The translations under genes were made by a program, and so were the position numbers. A stretch of 64,000 nt of DNA from Hydractinia symbiolongicarpus (taxonomy: Eukaryota; Cnidaria; Hydrozoa; Anthoathecata; Hydractiniidae): contig NC_079882.1 of assembly GCF_029227915.1 (NCBI RefSeq), positions 15,388,501 to 15,452,500 of the forward strand. The letters are read 5' to 3'. Below the pieces are notes generated by a model. The model saw nothing but the letters and a program-made list of their open reading frames with translations. It ran no database searches and was not told the origin of the DNA. This document shows, piece after piece, positions 11,299 to 23,889 of this stretch. Each line of letters begins with the position of its first letter. The stretch's first letter is position 1.

Positions 11299-12140
11299 CT
11301 TTATTAGACTGCAAAAGGCCATATTACAGCTTTTATAGGACTGTGCACGTAGTTAAGAGTGTTGTAAAGCAACAGCGCTAATGAAAACGACTTGGCAGGT
11401 TGTAGCGCATTGAGACTGGAACGACAAGTCCAATGGTAACCTGCACAGGCAGATGGAACCACGTGATTTACGTGTGAGGCCTTTATTAGACTGCAAAAGG
11501 CCAAATTACAGTCTTTATAGGACTGTGCACGTACTTAGGAGTGTTGTAAGGCAATGGCACTAATAAAAACGACTTGGGACGTTGTAGCGCATTGAGACTG
11601 GTAGGACTAGGTCAATGGTGACCTGCACAGGCAGATGGAACCACGTGATTTACGTATGAAGCCTTTACTAGACTGCAAAAGGCCAAATTACAGCCTTTAT
11701 AGGACTGTGCACGTAGTTAAGAGTGTTGTAAGGCAACGGTGCTAATGAAAACGACTTGGGACGTTGTAGCGCATTGAGACTGTAAGGACTAGGTCAATGG
11801 TGACCTGCGCAGACCTGTGAAACCACGTGATTAACGTGTGAGGCCTTTATTAGACTGCAAAAGGCCATATTACAGCTTTTATAGGACTGTGCACGTAGTT
11901 AAGAGTGTTGTAAAGCAACAGCGCTAATGAAAACGACTTGGGAGGTTGTAGCGCATTGAGACTGGAACGACAAGTCCAATGGTAACCTGCACAGGCAGAT
12001 GGAACCACGTGATTTACGTGTGAGGCCTTTATTAGACTGCAAAAGGCCAAATTACAGTCTTTATAGGACTGTGCACGTACTTAGGAGTGTTGTAAGGCAA
12101 TGGCACTAATAAAAACGACTTGGGACGTTGTAGCGCATTG
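11299..12140 (+). repeat. 8-mer block, copy 2 (partial, ~4.6 units)
   Basis: Matches 9,843-10,684 at an offset of 1,456, including the GGCAGG then GGGAGG order of the two trimers. It breaks off near 12,140, where GACTGGTAGG would be expected and GACTGTAAGG is found. That break is inside the first unit of the following 10-mer block. Confidence 0.85.
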
Positions 12141-13648
12141 AGACTGTAAGGACTAGGTCAATGGTGACCTGCGCAGACCTGTGAAACCACGTGATTAAGG
12201 TGTGAGGCCTTTATTAGACTGCAAAAGGCCATATTACAGTCTTTATAGGACTGTGCACGTAGTTAAGAGTGTTCTAAGGCAACTTCGCCAATGAAAACGA
12301 CTTGAAACGTTGTAGAGCATTGAGACTGTAAGGACTAGGCCAATGGTAACCTACGCAGACAGGTGAAACCACGTGATTTACGTGTGAGGCCTTTATTAGA
12401 CTGCAAAAGGCCATATTACAGCCTTTATAGGACTGTGTAGGCAGTTAAGAGTGTTCTAAGGCCACGGCGCTAAAGAAAACCACTTGGAACGTTGTAGTGC
12501 ATTGAGACTGGAAGGGATGGTCCAATGGTAACCTGCGCAGGCAGATGGAACCACGTGATTTACGTGTGAGGACTTTATTAGACTGCAAAAGGCCATATTA
12601 CAACCTTTATAGAACTGTGCACGTAGTTAAGAGTGTCTTAAGGCAACGGCGCTAATGAAAACGACTTGAGAAGTTGTAGCACATTGAGACTGGAAGGACT
12701 AGGCCAATGGAAACCTGCACAGGCAAATGGAACCACGTGATTTACGTGTGAGGCGTTTATTAGACTGCAAAAGGCCATAATACAGCCTTTATAGGACTAG
12801 GACGTAGTTAAGAGTGTTCTAAGGCAACTTCGCTAATGAAAACGACTTGGGACGTTGTAGCGCATTGAGACTGGAAGGACTAGGCCAATGGTAACCTGCG
12901 CAGACCGGTGAAACCACGTGATTTACGTGTGAGGCCTTCATTAGACTGCAAAAGGCCATATTACAGCCTTTATAGGACTGTGCACGTATTTAAGAGTGTT
13001 GTAAGGCAACAGCGATAATGAAAACGACTTGAGACGTTGTAGCGCATTTAGACAGGAAGGAATAGTCCAATGGTAACCTGCGCAGACCGGTGAAACCACA
13101 TGATTAACGTGTGAGGCCTTTATTAGACTGCAAAAGGCCAAATTACAGCCTTTATAGGACTGTGCACGTAGTTAAGAGTGTTGTAAGGCAACGGCGCTAA
13201 TGAAAACGACTTGGGACGTTGTAGCGCATTGAGACTGGAAGGACTAGGCTAATGGTGACCTGCGCAGGCCGGTGAAACCACGTGATTAACGTGTGAGGCC
13301 TTTATTAGACTGCAAAGGGCAATACTACAGCCTTTATAGGACTGTGCACGTAGTTAAGAGTGTCTTAAGGCAACGGCGCTAATGAAAACGACTTGAGACG
13401 TTGTAGCACATTGAGAATGGAAGGACTAGGCCAATGTTAACCTGCGCAGACAGGTGAAACAACGTGATTTACGTGGGAGGCCTTTATTTGACTGCAAAAG
13501 GCCATATTACAGCCTTTATAGGACTGTGCACGTAGTTAAGAGTGTTGTAAGGCAACAGCGATAATGAAAACAACTTGGGACGTTTTAGCGCATTGAAACT
13601 GAAAGGAATAGTCTAATGGTAACCTGCGCAGACCGGTGAAACCACGTG
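11830..13648 (+). repeat. 10-mer higher-order repeat, copy 1 (1,819 bp)
   Basis: Ten units repeat at an offset of 1,819 bases (ten units less one base). Ordered landmarks are GGGAGGTTGTAG, GGCACTAATAAAAACG, GATTAAGGTGTG, TTCGCCAATG, GTGTAGGCAG, GAGGACTTTATTAG, the short unit GGACTAGGACGTAG, TTTAGACAGG, AAAGGGCAATAC and ATGTTAACC. Confidence 0.9.
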
Positions 13649-15695
13649 ATTAACATGTGAGGCCTTTATTAGACTGCAAAAGGCCATATTACAGCTTTTA
13701 TAGGACTGTGCACGTAGTTAAGAGTGTTGTAAAGCAACAGCGCTAATGAAAACGACTTGAGAGGTTGTAGCGCATTGAGACTGGAACGACAAGTCCAATG
13801 GTAACCTGCACAGGCAGATGGAACCACGTGATTTACGTGTGAGGCCTTTATTAGACTGCAAAAGGCCAAATTACAGTCTTTATAGGACTGTGCACGTACT
13901 TAGGAGTGTTGTAAGGCAATGGCACTAATAAAAACGACTTGGGACGTTGTAGCGCATTGAGACTGTAAGGACTAGGTCAATGGTGACCTGCGCAGACCTG
14001 TGAAACCACGTGATTAAGGTGTGAGGCCTTTATTAGACTGCAAAAGGCCATATTACAGTCTTTATAGGACTGTGCACGTAGTTAAGAGTGTTCTAAGGCA
14101 ACTTCGCCAATGAAAACGACTTGGAACGTTGTAGCGCATTGAGACTGTAAGGACTAGGCCAATGGTAACCTACGCAGACAGGTGAAACCACGTGATTTAC
14201 GTGTGAGGCCTTTATTAGACTGCAAAAGGCCATATTACAGCCTTTATAGGACTGTGTAGGCAGTTAAGAGTGTTCTAAGGCCACGGCGCTAAAGAAAACC
14301 ACTTGGAACGTTGTAGTGCATTGAGACTGGAAGGGATGGTCCAATGGTAACCTGCGCAGGCAGATGGAACCACGTGATTTACGTGTGAGGACTTTATTAG
14401 ACTGCAAAAGGCCATATTACAACCTTTATAGAACTGTGCACGTAGTTAAGAGTGTCTTAAGGCAACGGCGCTAATGAAAACGACTTGAGAAGTTGTAGCA
14501 CATTGAGACTGGAAGGACTAGGCCAATGGAAACCTGCACAGGCAAATGGAACCACGTGATTTACGTGTGAGGCGTTTATTAGACTGCAAAAGGCCATAAT
14601 ACAGCCTTTATAGGACTAGGACGTAGTTAAGAGTGTTCTAAGGCAACTTCGCTAATGAAAACGACTTGGGACGTTGTAGCGCATTGAGACTGGAAGGACT
14701 AGGCCAATGGTAACCTGCGCAGACCGGTGAAACCACGTGATTTACGTGTGAGGCCTTCATTAGACTGCAAAAGGCCATATTACAGCCTTTATAGGACTGT
14801 GCACGTATTTAAGAGTGTTGTAAGGCAACAGCGATAATGAAAACGACTTGAGACGTTGTAGCGCATTTAGACAGGAAGGAATAGTCCAATGGTAACCTGC
14901 GCAGACCGGTGAAACCACATGATTAACGTGTGAGGCCTTTATTAGACTGCAAAAGGCCAAATTACAGCCTTTATAGGACTGTGCACGTAGTTAAGAGTGT
15001 TGTAAGGCAACGGCGCTAATGAAAACGACTTGGGACGTTGTAGCGCATTGAGACTGGAAGGACTAGGCTAATGGTGACCTGCGCAGGCCGGTGAAACCAC
15101 GTGATTAACGTGTGAGGCCTTTATTAGACTGCAAAGGGCAATACTACAGCCTTTATAGGACTGTGCACGTAGTTAAGAGTGTCTTAAGGCAACGGCGCTA
15201 ATGAAAACGACTTGAGACGTTGTAGCACATTGAGAATGGAAGGACTAGGCCAATGTTAACCTGCGCAGACAGGTGAAACAACGTGATTTACGTGGGAGGC
15301 CTTTATTTGACTGCAAAAGGCCATATTACAGCCTTTATAGGACTGTGCACGTAGTTAAGAGTGTTGTAAGGCAACAGCGATAATGAAAACAACTTGGGAC
15401 GTTTTAGCGCATTGAAACTGGAAGGAATAGTCTAATGGTAACCTGCGCAGACCGGTGAAACCACGTGATTAACATGTGAGGCCTTTATTAGACTGCAAAA
15501 GGCCATATTACAGCTTTTATAGGACTGTGCACGTAGTTAAGAGTGTTGTAAAGCAACAGCGCTAATGAAAACGACTTGAGAGGTTGTAGCGCATTGAGAC
15601 TGGAACGACAAGTCCAATGGTAACCTGCACAGGCAGATGGAACCACGTGATTTACGTGTGAGGCCTTTATTAGACTGCAAAAGGCCAAATTACAG
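13649..15695 (+). repeat. 10-mer higher-order repeat, copy 2 plus part of a third pass
   Basis: Follows copy 1 directly and matches it closely, sharing rare marks such as GGGAGGCCTTTATTTGAC and ATAGTCTAATGG. It overruns by about one unit and ends near 15,695. There the expected ACAGTCTTTATAGG with GTACTTAGG gives way to ACAGCCTTTATAGGATTG. The match to 4.1-5.5 kb indicates that this 10-mer is a derivative of the older left-hand segment. Confidence 0.9.
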
Positions 15696-18600
15696 CCTTT
15701 ATAGGATTGTGCACGTAGTTAAGAGTGTTGTAAGGCAACGGCGCTAATGAAAACGACTTGGCACGTTGTAGCGCATTGAGAATGGAAGGACTAGGCCAAT
15801 GGTGACCTGCGCAGACCGGTGAAACCACGTGATTAACGTGTGAGGCCTTTATTAGACTGCAAAGGGCAATGCTACAGCCTTTATAGGACTGTGCACGTAG
15901 TTACGAGTGTCTTAAGGCAACGGCGCTAATGAAAACGACTTGAGTCGTTGTAGCACATTGAGAATGGAAGGACTAGGCCAATGGTAACCTGCGCAGACAG
16001 GTGGAACCACGTGATTTACGTGTGAGGCCTTTATTTGACTGCAAAAGGCCATATTACAGCCTTTATAGGAGTGTGCACGTAGTTAAGAGTGTTGTAAGGC
16101 AACAGCGATAATGAAAACAACTTGGGACGTTTTAGCGCATTGAGACTGGAACGAAAAGTCCAATGGTAACCTGCACAGGCAGATGGAACCACGTGATTTA
16201 CGTGTGAGGCCTTTATTAGACTGCAAAAGGCCATAGTACAGCATTTATAGGACTGTGCACGTAGTTAGGAGTGTTGTAAGGCAACGGCGCTAATGAAAAC
16301 GACTTGGGACGTTGCAGCGCATTGAGACTGGAACGACTAGTCCAATGGTAACCTGCACAGGCAGATGGAACCACGTGATTTACGTGTGAGGCCTTTATTA
16401 GACTGCAAAAGGTCAAATTACAGCCTTTACAGGACTGTGCAAGTAGTTAAGAGTGTTGTAAGGCAACAACGCTAATGAAAACGACTTGGGACGTTGTAGC
16501 GCATTGAGACTGGAAGGACTTGGTCAATAGTGACCTGCGCAGACCTGTGAAACCACGTGATTAAAGTGTGAGGCCTTTATTAGACTGCAAAAGGCCAAAT
16601 TACAGCCTTTATAGGACTGTGCACGTAGTTAAGAGTGTTGTAAGGCAACGGTGCTAATGAAAACGACTTGGGACGTTGTAGCGCATTGGGACTGGAAGGA
16701 CTAGACCAATGGTAACCTGCGCAGACAGGTGAAACCACGTGATTTACGTGTGAGGCTTTTATTAGACTGAAAAAGGCCATATTACAGCCTTTATAGGACT
16801 GTGCACGTAGTTAAGAGTGTTCTAAGGCAACTTCGCCAATGAAAATGACTTGGGACGTTGTAGCGCATTGAGATTGTAAGGACTAGGCCAATGGTAACCT
16901 ACACAGACAGGTGAAACCACGTCATTTACGTGTGAGGCCTTTATTAGACTGCAAAAGGCCATATTACAGCCTTTATAGGACTGTGCACGTAGTTAAGAGT
17001 GTTGTAAGGCAACGGTGCTAATGAAAACGACTTGGAACGTTGTAGCGCATTGAGAATGGAAGGACTAGGCCAATGGTAACCTGCGCAGACAGGTGAAACC
17101 ACGTGATTTACCTGTGAGGCCTTTATTTGACTGCAAAAGGCCATATTACAGCCTTTATAGGACTGTGCACGTAGTTAAGAGTGTTGTAAGGCAACAGCGA
17201 TAATGAAAACAACTTGGGACGTTTTAGCGCATTGAGACTGGAACGACAAGTCCAATGGTAACCTGCACAGGCAGATGGAACCACGTGATTTACGTGTGAG
17301 GCCTTTAATAGACTGCAAAAGGCCATAGTACAGCATTTATAGGACTGTGCACGTAGTTAGGAGTGTTGTAAGGCAACGGCGCTAATGAAAACGACTTGGG
17401 ACGTTGCAGCGCATTGAGACTGGAACGACTAGTCCAATGGTAACCTGCACAGGCAGATGGAACCACGTGATTTACGTGTGAGGCCTTTATTAGACTGCAA
17501 AAGGCCAAATTACAGCCTTTACAGGACTGTGCAAGTAGTTAAGAGTGTTGTAAGGCAACAACGCTAATGAAAACGACTTGGGACGTTGTAGCGCATTGAG
17601 ACTGGAAGGACTTGGTCAATAGTGACCTGCGCAGACCTGTGAAACCACGTGATTAAAGTGTGAGGCCTTTATTAGACTGCAAAAGGCCAAATTACAGCCT
17701 TTATAGGACTGTGCACGTAGTTAAGAGTGTTGTAAGGCAACGGTGCTAATGAAAACGACTTGGGACGTTGTAGCGCATTGGGATGGAAGGACTAGACCAA
17801 TGGTAACCTGCGCAGACAGGTGAAACCACGTGATTTACGTGTGAGGCTTTTATTAGACTGCAAAAGGCCATATTACAGCCTTTATAGGACTGTGCACGTA
17901 GTTAAGAGTGTTCTAAGGCAACTTCGCCAATAAAAATGACTTGGGACGTTGTAGCGCATTGAGACTGTAAGGACTAGGCCAATGGTAACCTACGCAGACA
18001 GGTGAAACCACGTGATTTACGTGTGAGGCCTTTATTACACTGCAAAAGGCCATATTACAGCCTTTATAGGACTGTGCACGTAGTTAAGAGTGTTTTAAGG
18101 CAACTTCGCCAATGAAAACGACTTGGGACGTTGTAGCGCATTGAGACTGTAAGGACTAGGCCAATGGTTACCTACACAGACAGGTGAAACCACGTGATTT
18201 ACGTGTGGGGCCTTTATTAGACTGCAAAAGGCCATATTACAGCCTTTATAGGACTGTGCACGTAGTTAAGAGTGTTGTAAGGCAACGGTGCTAATGAAAA
18301 CGACTTGGGACGTTGTAGCGCATTGAGACTGTAAGGACTAGGTCAATGGTGACCTGCGCAGACCTGTGAAACCACGTGATTAACGTGTGAGGCCTTTATT
18401 AGACTGCAAAAGGCCATATTACAGTCTTTATAGGACTGTGCACGTAGTTAAGAGTGTTCTAAGGCAACTTCGCCAATGAAAACGACTTGGAACGTTGTAG
18501 CGCATTGAGACTGTAAGGACTAGGCCAATGGTAACCTACGCAGACAGGTGAAACCACGTGATTTACGTGTGAGGCCTTTATTAGACTGCAAAAGGCCATA

Positions 18601-19483
18601 TTACAGCCTTTATAGGACTGTGTAGGCAGTTAAGAGTGTTCTAAGGCCACGGCGATAAAGAAAACCACTTGGAACGTTGTAGTGCATTGAGACTAGAAGG
18701 GATGGTCCAATGGTAACCTGCGCAGGCAGATGGAACCACGTGATTTACGTGTGAGGACTTTATTAGACTGCAAAAGGCCATATTACAACCTTTATAGAAC
18801 TGTGCACGTAGTTAAGAGTGTCTTAAGGCAACGGCGCTAATGAAAACGACTTGAGAAGTTGTAGCACATTGAGACTGGAAGGACTAGGCCAATGGAAACC
18901 TGCACAGGCAAATGGAACCACGTGATTTACGTGTGAGGCCTTTATTAGACTGCAAAAGGCCATAATACAGCCTTTATAGGACTAGGACGTAGTTAAGAGT
19001 GTTCTAAGGCAACTTCGCTAATGAAAACGACTTGGGACGTTGTAGCGCATTGAGACTGGAAGGACTTGGCCAATGGTAACCTGCGCAGACCGGTGAAACC
19101 ACGTGATTTACGTGTGAGGCCTTTATTAGACTGCAAAAGGCCATATTACAGCCTTTATAGGACTGTGCACGTATTTAAGAGTGTTGTAAGGCAACAGCGA
19201 TAATGAAAACGACTTGAGACGTTGTAGCGCATTTAGACAGGAAGGAATAGTCCAATGGTAACCTGCGCAGACCGGTGAAACCACATGATTAACGTGTGAG
19301 GCCTTTATTAGACTGCAAAAGGCCAAATTACAGCCTTTATAGGACTGTGCACGTAGTTAAGAGTGTTGTAAGGCAACGGCGCTAATGAAAACGACTTGGG
19401 ACGTTGTAGCGCATTGAGAATGGAAGGACTAGGCCAATGGTGACCTGCGCAGGCCGGTGAAACCACGTGATTAACGTGTGAGG
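13930..19483 (+). repeat. Long-range repeat, copy 2 (~5.55 kb, one unit longer)
   Basis: Collinear with 3,745-9,115. The extra unit lies at about 16,990-17,171 and resembles the unit at 1,890-2,070 (GGTGCTAATG, TTGGAACG, GAGAATGG). Because that unit is also present near 1.9 kb, copy 1 probably lost it. Copy 2 overlaps the second 10-mer block (13.65-15.7 kb). Confidence 0.8.
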
Positions 19484-20055
19484 TCTTTATTAGACTGCAA
19501 AAGGCCATATTACAGCCTTTATAGGACTGTGCACGTAGTTAAGTGTGTTGTAAGGCATCAGCGATAATGAAAACAACTTGGGACGTTTTAGCGCATTGAG
19601 ACTGGAAGGAATAGTCCAATGGTAACCTGCGCAGACCGGTGAAACCACGTGATTAACGTGTGAGGTCTTTATTAGACTGCAAAAGGCCATATTACAGCTT
19701 TTATAGGACTGTGCACGTAGTTAAGAGTGTTGTAAAGCAACAGCGCTAATGAAAACGACTTGGGAGGTTGTAGCGCATTGAGACTGGAACGACAAGTCCA
19801 ATGGTAACCTGCACAGGCAGATGGAACCACGTGATTTACGTGTGAGGCCTTTATTAGACTGCAAAAGGCCAAATTACAGTCTTTATAGGACTGTGCACGT
19901 ACTTAGGAGTGTTGTAAGGCAATGGCACTAATAAAAACGACTTGGGACGTTGTAGCGCATTGAGACTGGTAGGACTAGGTCAATGGTGACCTGCACAGGC
20001 AGATGGAACCACGTGATTTACGTATGAAGCCTTTACTAGACTGCAAAAGGCCAAA
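18237..20055 (+). repeat. 10-mer duplication, copy 1 (1,819 bp offset)
   Basis: Runs from GGTGCTAATG through the GTGTAGGCAG unit at 18,620 and the TTTAGACAGG unit at 19.2 kb. Its right part (19.5-20.05 kb) holds the GACAAGTCC and TAATAAAAACG units. Restarts at about 20,056. Confidence 0.85.
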
Positions 20056-21300
20056 TTACAGCCTTTATAGGACTGTGCACGTAGTTAAGAGTGTTGTAAG
20101 GCAACGGTGCTAATGAAAACGACTTGGGACGTTGTAGCGCATTGAGACTGTAAGGACTTGGTCAATGGTGACCTGCGCAGACATGTGAAACCACGTGATT
20201 AACGTGTGAGGCCTTTATTAGACTGCAAAAGGCCATATTACAGTCTTTATAGGACTGTGCACGTAGTTAAGAGTGTTCTAAGGCAACTTCGCCAATGAAA
20301 ACGACTTGGAACGTTGTAGCGCATTGAGACTGTAATGACTAGGCCAATGGTAACCTACGCAGACAGGTGAAACCACGTGATTTACGTGTGAGGCCTTTAT
20401 TAGACTGCAAAAGGCCATATTACAGCCTTTATAGGACTGTGTAGGCAGTTAAGAGTGTTCTAAGGCCACGGCGCTAAAGAAAACCACTTGGAACGTTGTA
20501 GTGCATTGAGACTGGAAGGGATGGTCCAATGGTAACCTGCGCAGGCAGATGGAACCACGTGATTTACGTGTGAGGACTTTATTAGACTGCAAAAGGCCAT
20601 ATTACAACCTTTATAGAACTGTGCACGTAGTTAAGAGTGTCTTAAGGCAACGGCGCTAATGAAAACGACTTGAGAAGTTGTAGCACATTGAGACTGGAAG
20701 GACTAGGCCAATGGAAACCTGCACAGGCAAATGGAACCACGTGATTTACGTGTGAGGCCTTTATTAGACTGCAAAAGGCCATAATACAGCCTTTATAGGA
20801 CTAGGACGTAGTTAAGAGTGTTCTAAGGCAACTTCGCTAATGAAAACGACTTGGGACGTTGTAGCGCATTGAGACTGGAAGGACTAGGCCAATGGTAACC
20901 TGCGCAGACCGGTGAAACCACGTGATTTACCTGTGAGGCCTTTATTAGACTGCAAAAGGCCATATTACAGCCTTTATAGGACTGTGCACGTATTTAAGAG
21001 TGTTGTTAGGCAACAGCGATAATGAAAACGACTTGAGACGTTGTAGCGCATTTAGACAGGAAGGAATAGTCCAATGGTAACCTGCGCAGACCGGTGAAAC
21101 CACATGATTAACGTGTGAGGCCTTTATTAGACTGCAAAAGGCCAAATTACAGCCTTTATAGGACTGTGCACGTAGTTAAGAGTGTTGTAAGGCAACGGCG
21201 CTAATGAAAACGACTTGGGACGTTGTAGCGCATTGAGACTGGAAGGACTAGGCCAATGGTGACCTGCGCAGGCCGGTGAAACCACGTGATTAACGTGTGA
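20056..21300 (+). repeat. 10-mer duplication, copy 2 (partial, ~6.8 units)
   Basis: Matches 18,237-19,481 at 1,819 bases with scattered private changes (CTTGGTCAATGG, ACATGTGAAACC, GTTGTTAGGC). It ends at about 21,300, where AAAGGGCAATAC appears in place of AAAAGGCCATATTAC. The sequence after the break (21.3-21.9 kb) resembles 4.9-5.5 kb and 13.3-13.9 kb. Confidence 0.85.
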
Positions 21301-23889
21301 GGCCTTTATTAGACTGCAAAGGGCAATACTACAGCCTTTATAGGACTGTGCACGTAGTTAAGAGTGTCTTAAGGCAACGGCGCTAATGAAAACGACTTGA
21401 GACGTTGTAGCACATTGAGAATGGAAGGACTAGGCCAATGTTAACCTGCGCAGACAGGTGAAACAACGTGATTTACGTGGGAGGCCTTTATTTGACTGCA
21501 AAAGGCCATATTACAGCCTTTATAGGACTGTGCACGTAGTTAAGAGTGTTGTAAGGCAACAGCGATAATGAAAACAACTTGGGACGTTTTAGTCCATTGA
21601 AACTGGAAGGAATAGTCTAATGGTAACCTGCGCAGACCGGTGAAACCACGTGATTAACATGTGAGGCCTTTATTAGACTGCAAAAGGCCATATTACAGCT
21701 TTTATAGGACTGTGCACGTAGTTAAGAGTGTTGTAAAGCAACAGCGCTAATGAAAACGACTTGGGAGGTTGTAGCGCATTGAGACTGGAACGACAAGTCC
21801 AATGGTAACCTGCACAGGCAGATGGAACCACGTGATTTACGTGTGAGGCCTTTATTAGACTGCAAAAGGCCAAATTACAGTCTTTATAGGACTGTGCACG
21901 TACTTAGGAGTGTTGTAAGGCAATGGCACTAATAAAAACGACTTGGGACGTTGTAGCGCATTGAGACTGGTAGGACTAGGTCAATGGTGACCTGCACAGG
22001 CAGATGGAACCACGTGATTTACGTATGAAGCCTTTACTAGACTGCAAAAGGCCAAATTACAGCCTTTATAGGACTGTGCACGTAGTTAAGAGTGTTGTAA
22101 GGCAACGGCGCTAATGAAAACGACTTGGGAAGTTGTAGCGCATTGAGACTGTAAGGACTAGGCCAATGGTAACCTACGCAGACAGGTGAAACCACGTGAT
22201 TTACGTGTGAGGCCTTTATTAGACTGCAAAAGGCCATATTACAGCCTTTGTAGGACTGTGCACGTAGTTAAGAGTATTGTAAAGCAACGGCGCTAATGAA
22301 AACGACTTGGGCCGTTGTAACGCATTGAGACTGGAACGACTAGTCCAATGGTAACCTGCACAGGCAGATGGAACCACGTGATTTACGGGTGAGGCCTTTA
22401 TTAGACTGCAAAAGGCCAAATAACAGCCTTTTTAGGACTGTGCACGTAGTTAAGAGTGTTCTAAGGCAACTTCGCCAATGAAAACGACTCGGGTCGCTTT
22501 AGCGCATTGAAACTGGAAGGAATAGTCCAATGGTAACCTGCGCAGACAGGTGAAACCACGTGATTAACGTGTGAGGCCTTTATTAGACTGCAAAAGGCCA
22601 TATTACAGCTTTTATAGGACTGTGCACGTAGTTAAGAGTGTTGTAAAGCAACAGCGCTAATGAAAACGACTTGGGAGGTTGTAGCGCATTGAGACTGGAA
22701 CCACAAGTCCAATGGTAACCTGCACAGGCAGATGGACCCACGTGATTTACGTGTGAGGCCTTTATTAGACTGCAAAAGGCCAAATTACAGTCTTTATAGG
22801 ACTGTGCACGTACTTAAGAGTGTTGTAAGGCAATGGCGCTAATGAAAACGACTTGGGACGTTGTAGCGCATTGAGACTGGAAGGACTAGGTCAATGGTGA
22901 CCTGCACAGGCAGATGGAACCACGTGACTTACGTATGAAGCCTTTACTAGACTGCAAAAGGCCAAATTACAGCCTTTATAGAACTGTGCACGTAGTTAAG
23001 AGTGTTGTAAGGCAACGGCGCTAATGAAAACGACTTGAGACGTTGTAGCACATTGAGAATGGAAGGACTAGGCCAATGGTAACCTGCGCAGACAGGTGAA
23101 ACAACGTGATTTACGTGTGAGGCCTTTATTTGACTGCAAAAGGCCATATTACAGCCTTTATAGGACTGTGCACGTAGTTAAGAGTGTTGTAAGGCAACAG
23201 CGATAATGAAAACAACTTGGGACGTTTTAGCGCATTGAGACTGGAAGAAATAGTCCAATGGTAACCTGCGCAGACCGGTGAAACCACGTGATTAACGTGT
23301 GAGGCCTTTATTAGACTGCAAAAGGCCATATTACAGCTTTTATAGGACTGTGCACGTAGTTAAGAGTGTTGTAAAGCAACAGCGCTAATGAAAACGACTT
23401 GGGAGGTTGTAGCGCATTGAGACTGGAACGACAAGTCCAATGGTAACCTGCACAGGCAGATGGAACCACGTGATTTACGTGTGAGGCCTTTATTAGACTG
23501 CAAAAGGCCAAATTACAGTCTTTATAGGACTGTGCACGTACTTAGGAGTGTTGTAAGGCAATGGCACTAATAAAAACGACTTGGGACGTTGTAGCGCATT
23601 GAGACTGGTAGGACTAGGTCAATGGTGACCTGCACAGGCAGATGGAACCACGTGATTTACGTATGAAGCCCTTACTAGACTGCAAAAGGCCAAATTACAG
23701 CCTTTATAGGACTGTGCACGTAGTTAAGAGTGTTGTAAGGCAACGGCGCTAATGAAAACGACTTGGGATCTTGTAGCGCATTGAGACTGTAAGGACTAGT
23801 CCAATGGTAACCTGCACAGGCAGATGGAACCACGTGATTTACGGGTGAGGCCTTTATTAGACTGCAAAAGGCCAAATTACAGCCTTTTT
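21301..23889 (+). repeat. Irregular satellite zone between left and right higher-order blocks
   Basis: About 14 units with no clean tandem higher-order repeat. The GACAAGTCC unit recurs near 22.58, 23.31 and 24.04 kb at a 728 bp (four-unit) spacing, but the units between are diverged and carry private changes (ACTCGGGTCGC, GGGATCTTGTAG, GCCGTTGTAACGC, GTCGCCAATG). Only satellite units are present. Markers switch across this zone: left-type GTGTAGGCAG is absent after 20.5 kb and right-type GTGCAGGTAG begins at 24.8 kb. Confidence 0.75.

Larger units (their letters stand above)
2977..20510 (+). repeat. Left-arm unit family marked GTGTAGGCAG / CTAAAGAAAACC
   Basis: A distinct unit type carries GTGTAGGCAG at unit base 50, then AAGGCCACGGCG, CTAAAGAAAACCACTTGG, GTAGTGCATTGAG and GGAAGGGATGGTCC. 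Copies begin at about 2,977, 4,069, 8,252, 11,161, 12,435, 14,254, 18,620 and 20,439, and I found none to the right. Their spacings (1,092, 4,183, 1,274, 1,819 and 1,819 for those that can be paired) are whole multiples of the unit, less a base or a few, so this type tracks the multi-unit duplications of the left third of the window. Confidence 0.8.

Noticed and set aside
22480-22520. Possible foreign insertion around GACTCGGGTCGCTTTAGCG
   Set aside because: Length and phase are those of a normal unit; the stretch is point-mutated satellite with no insertion or target-site duplication.
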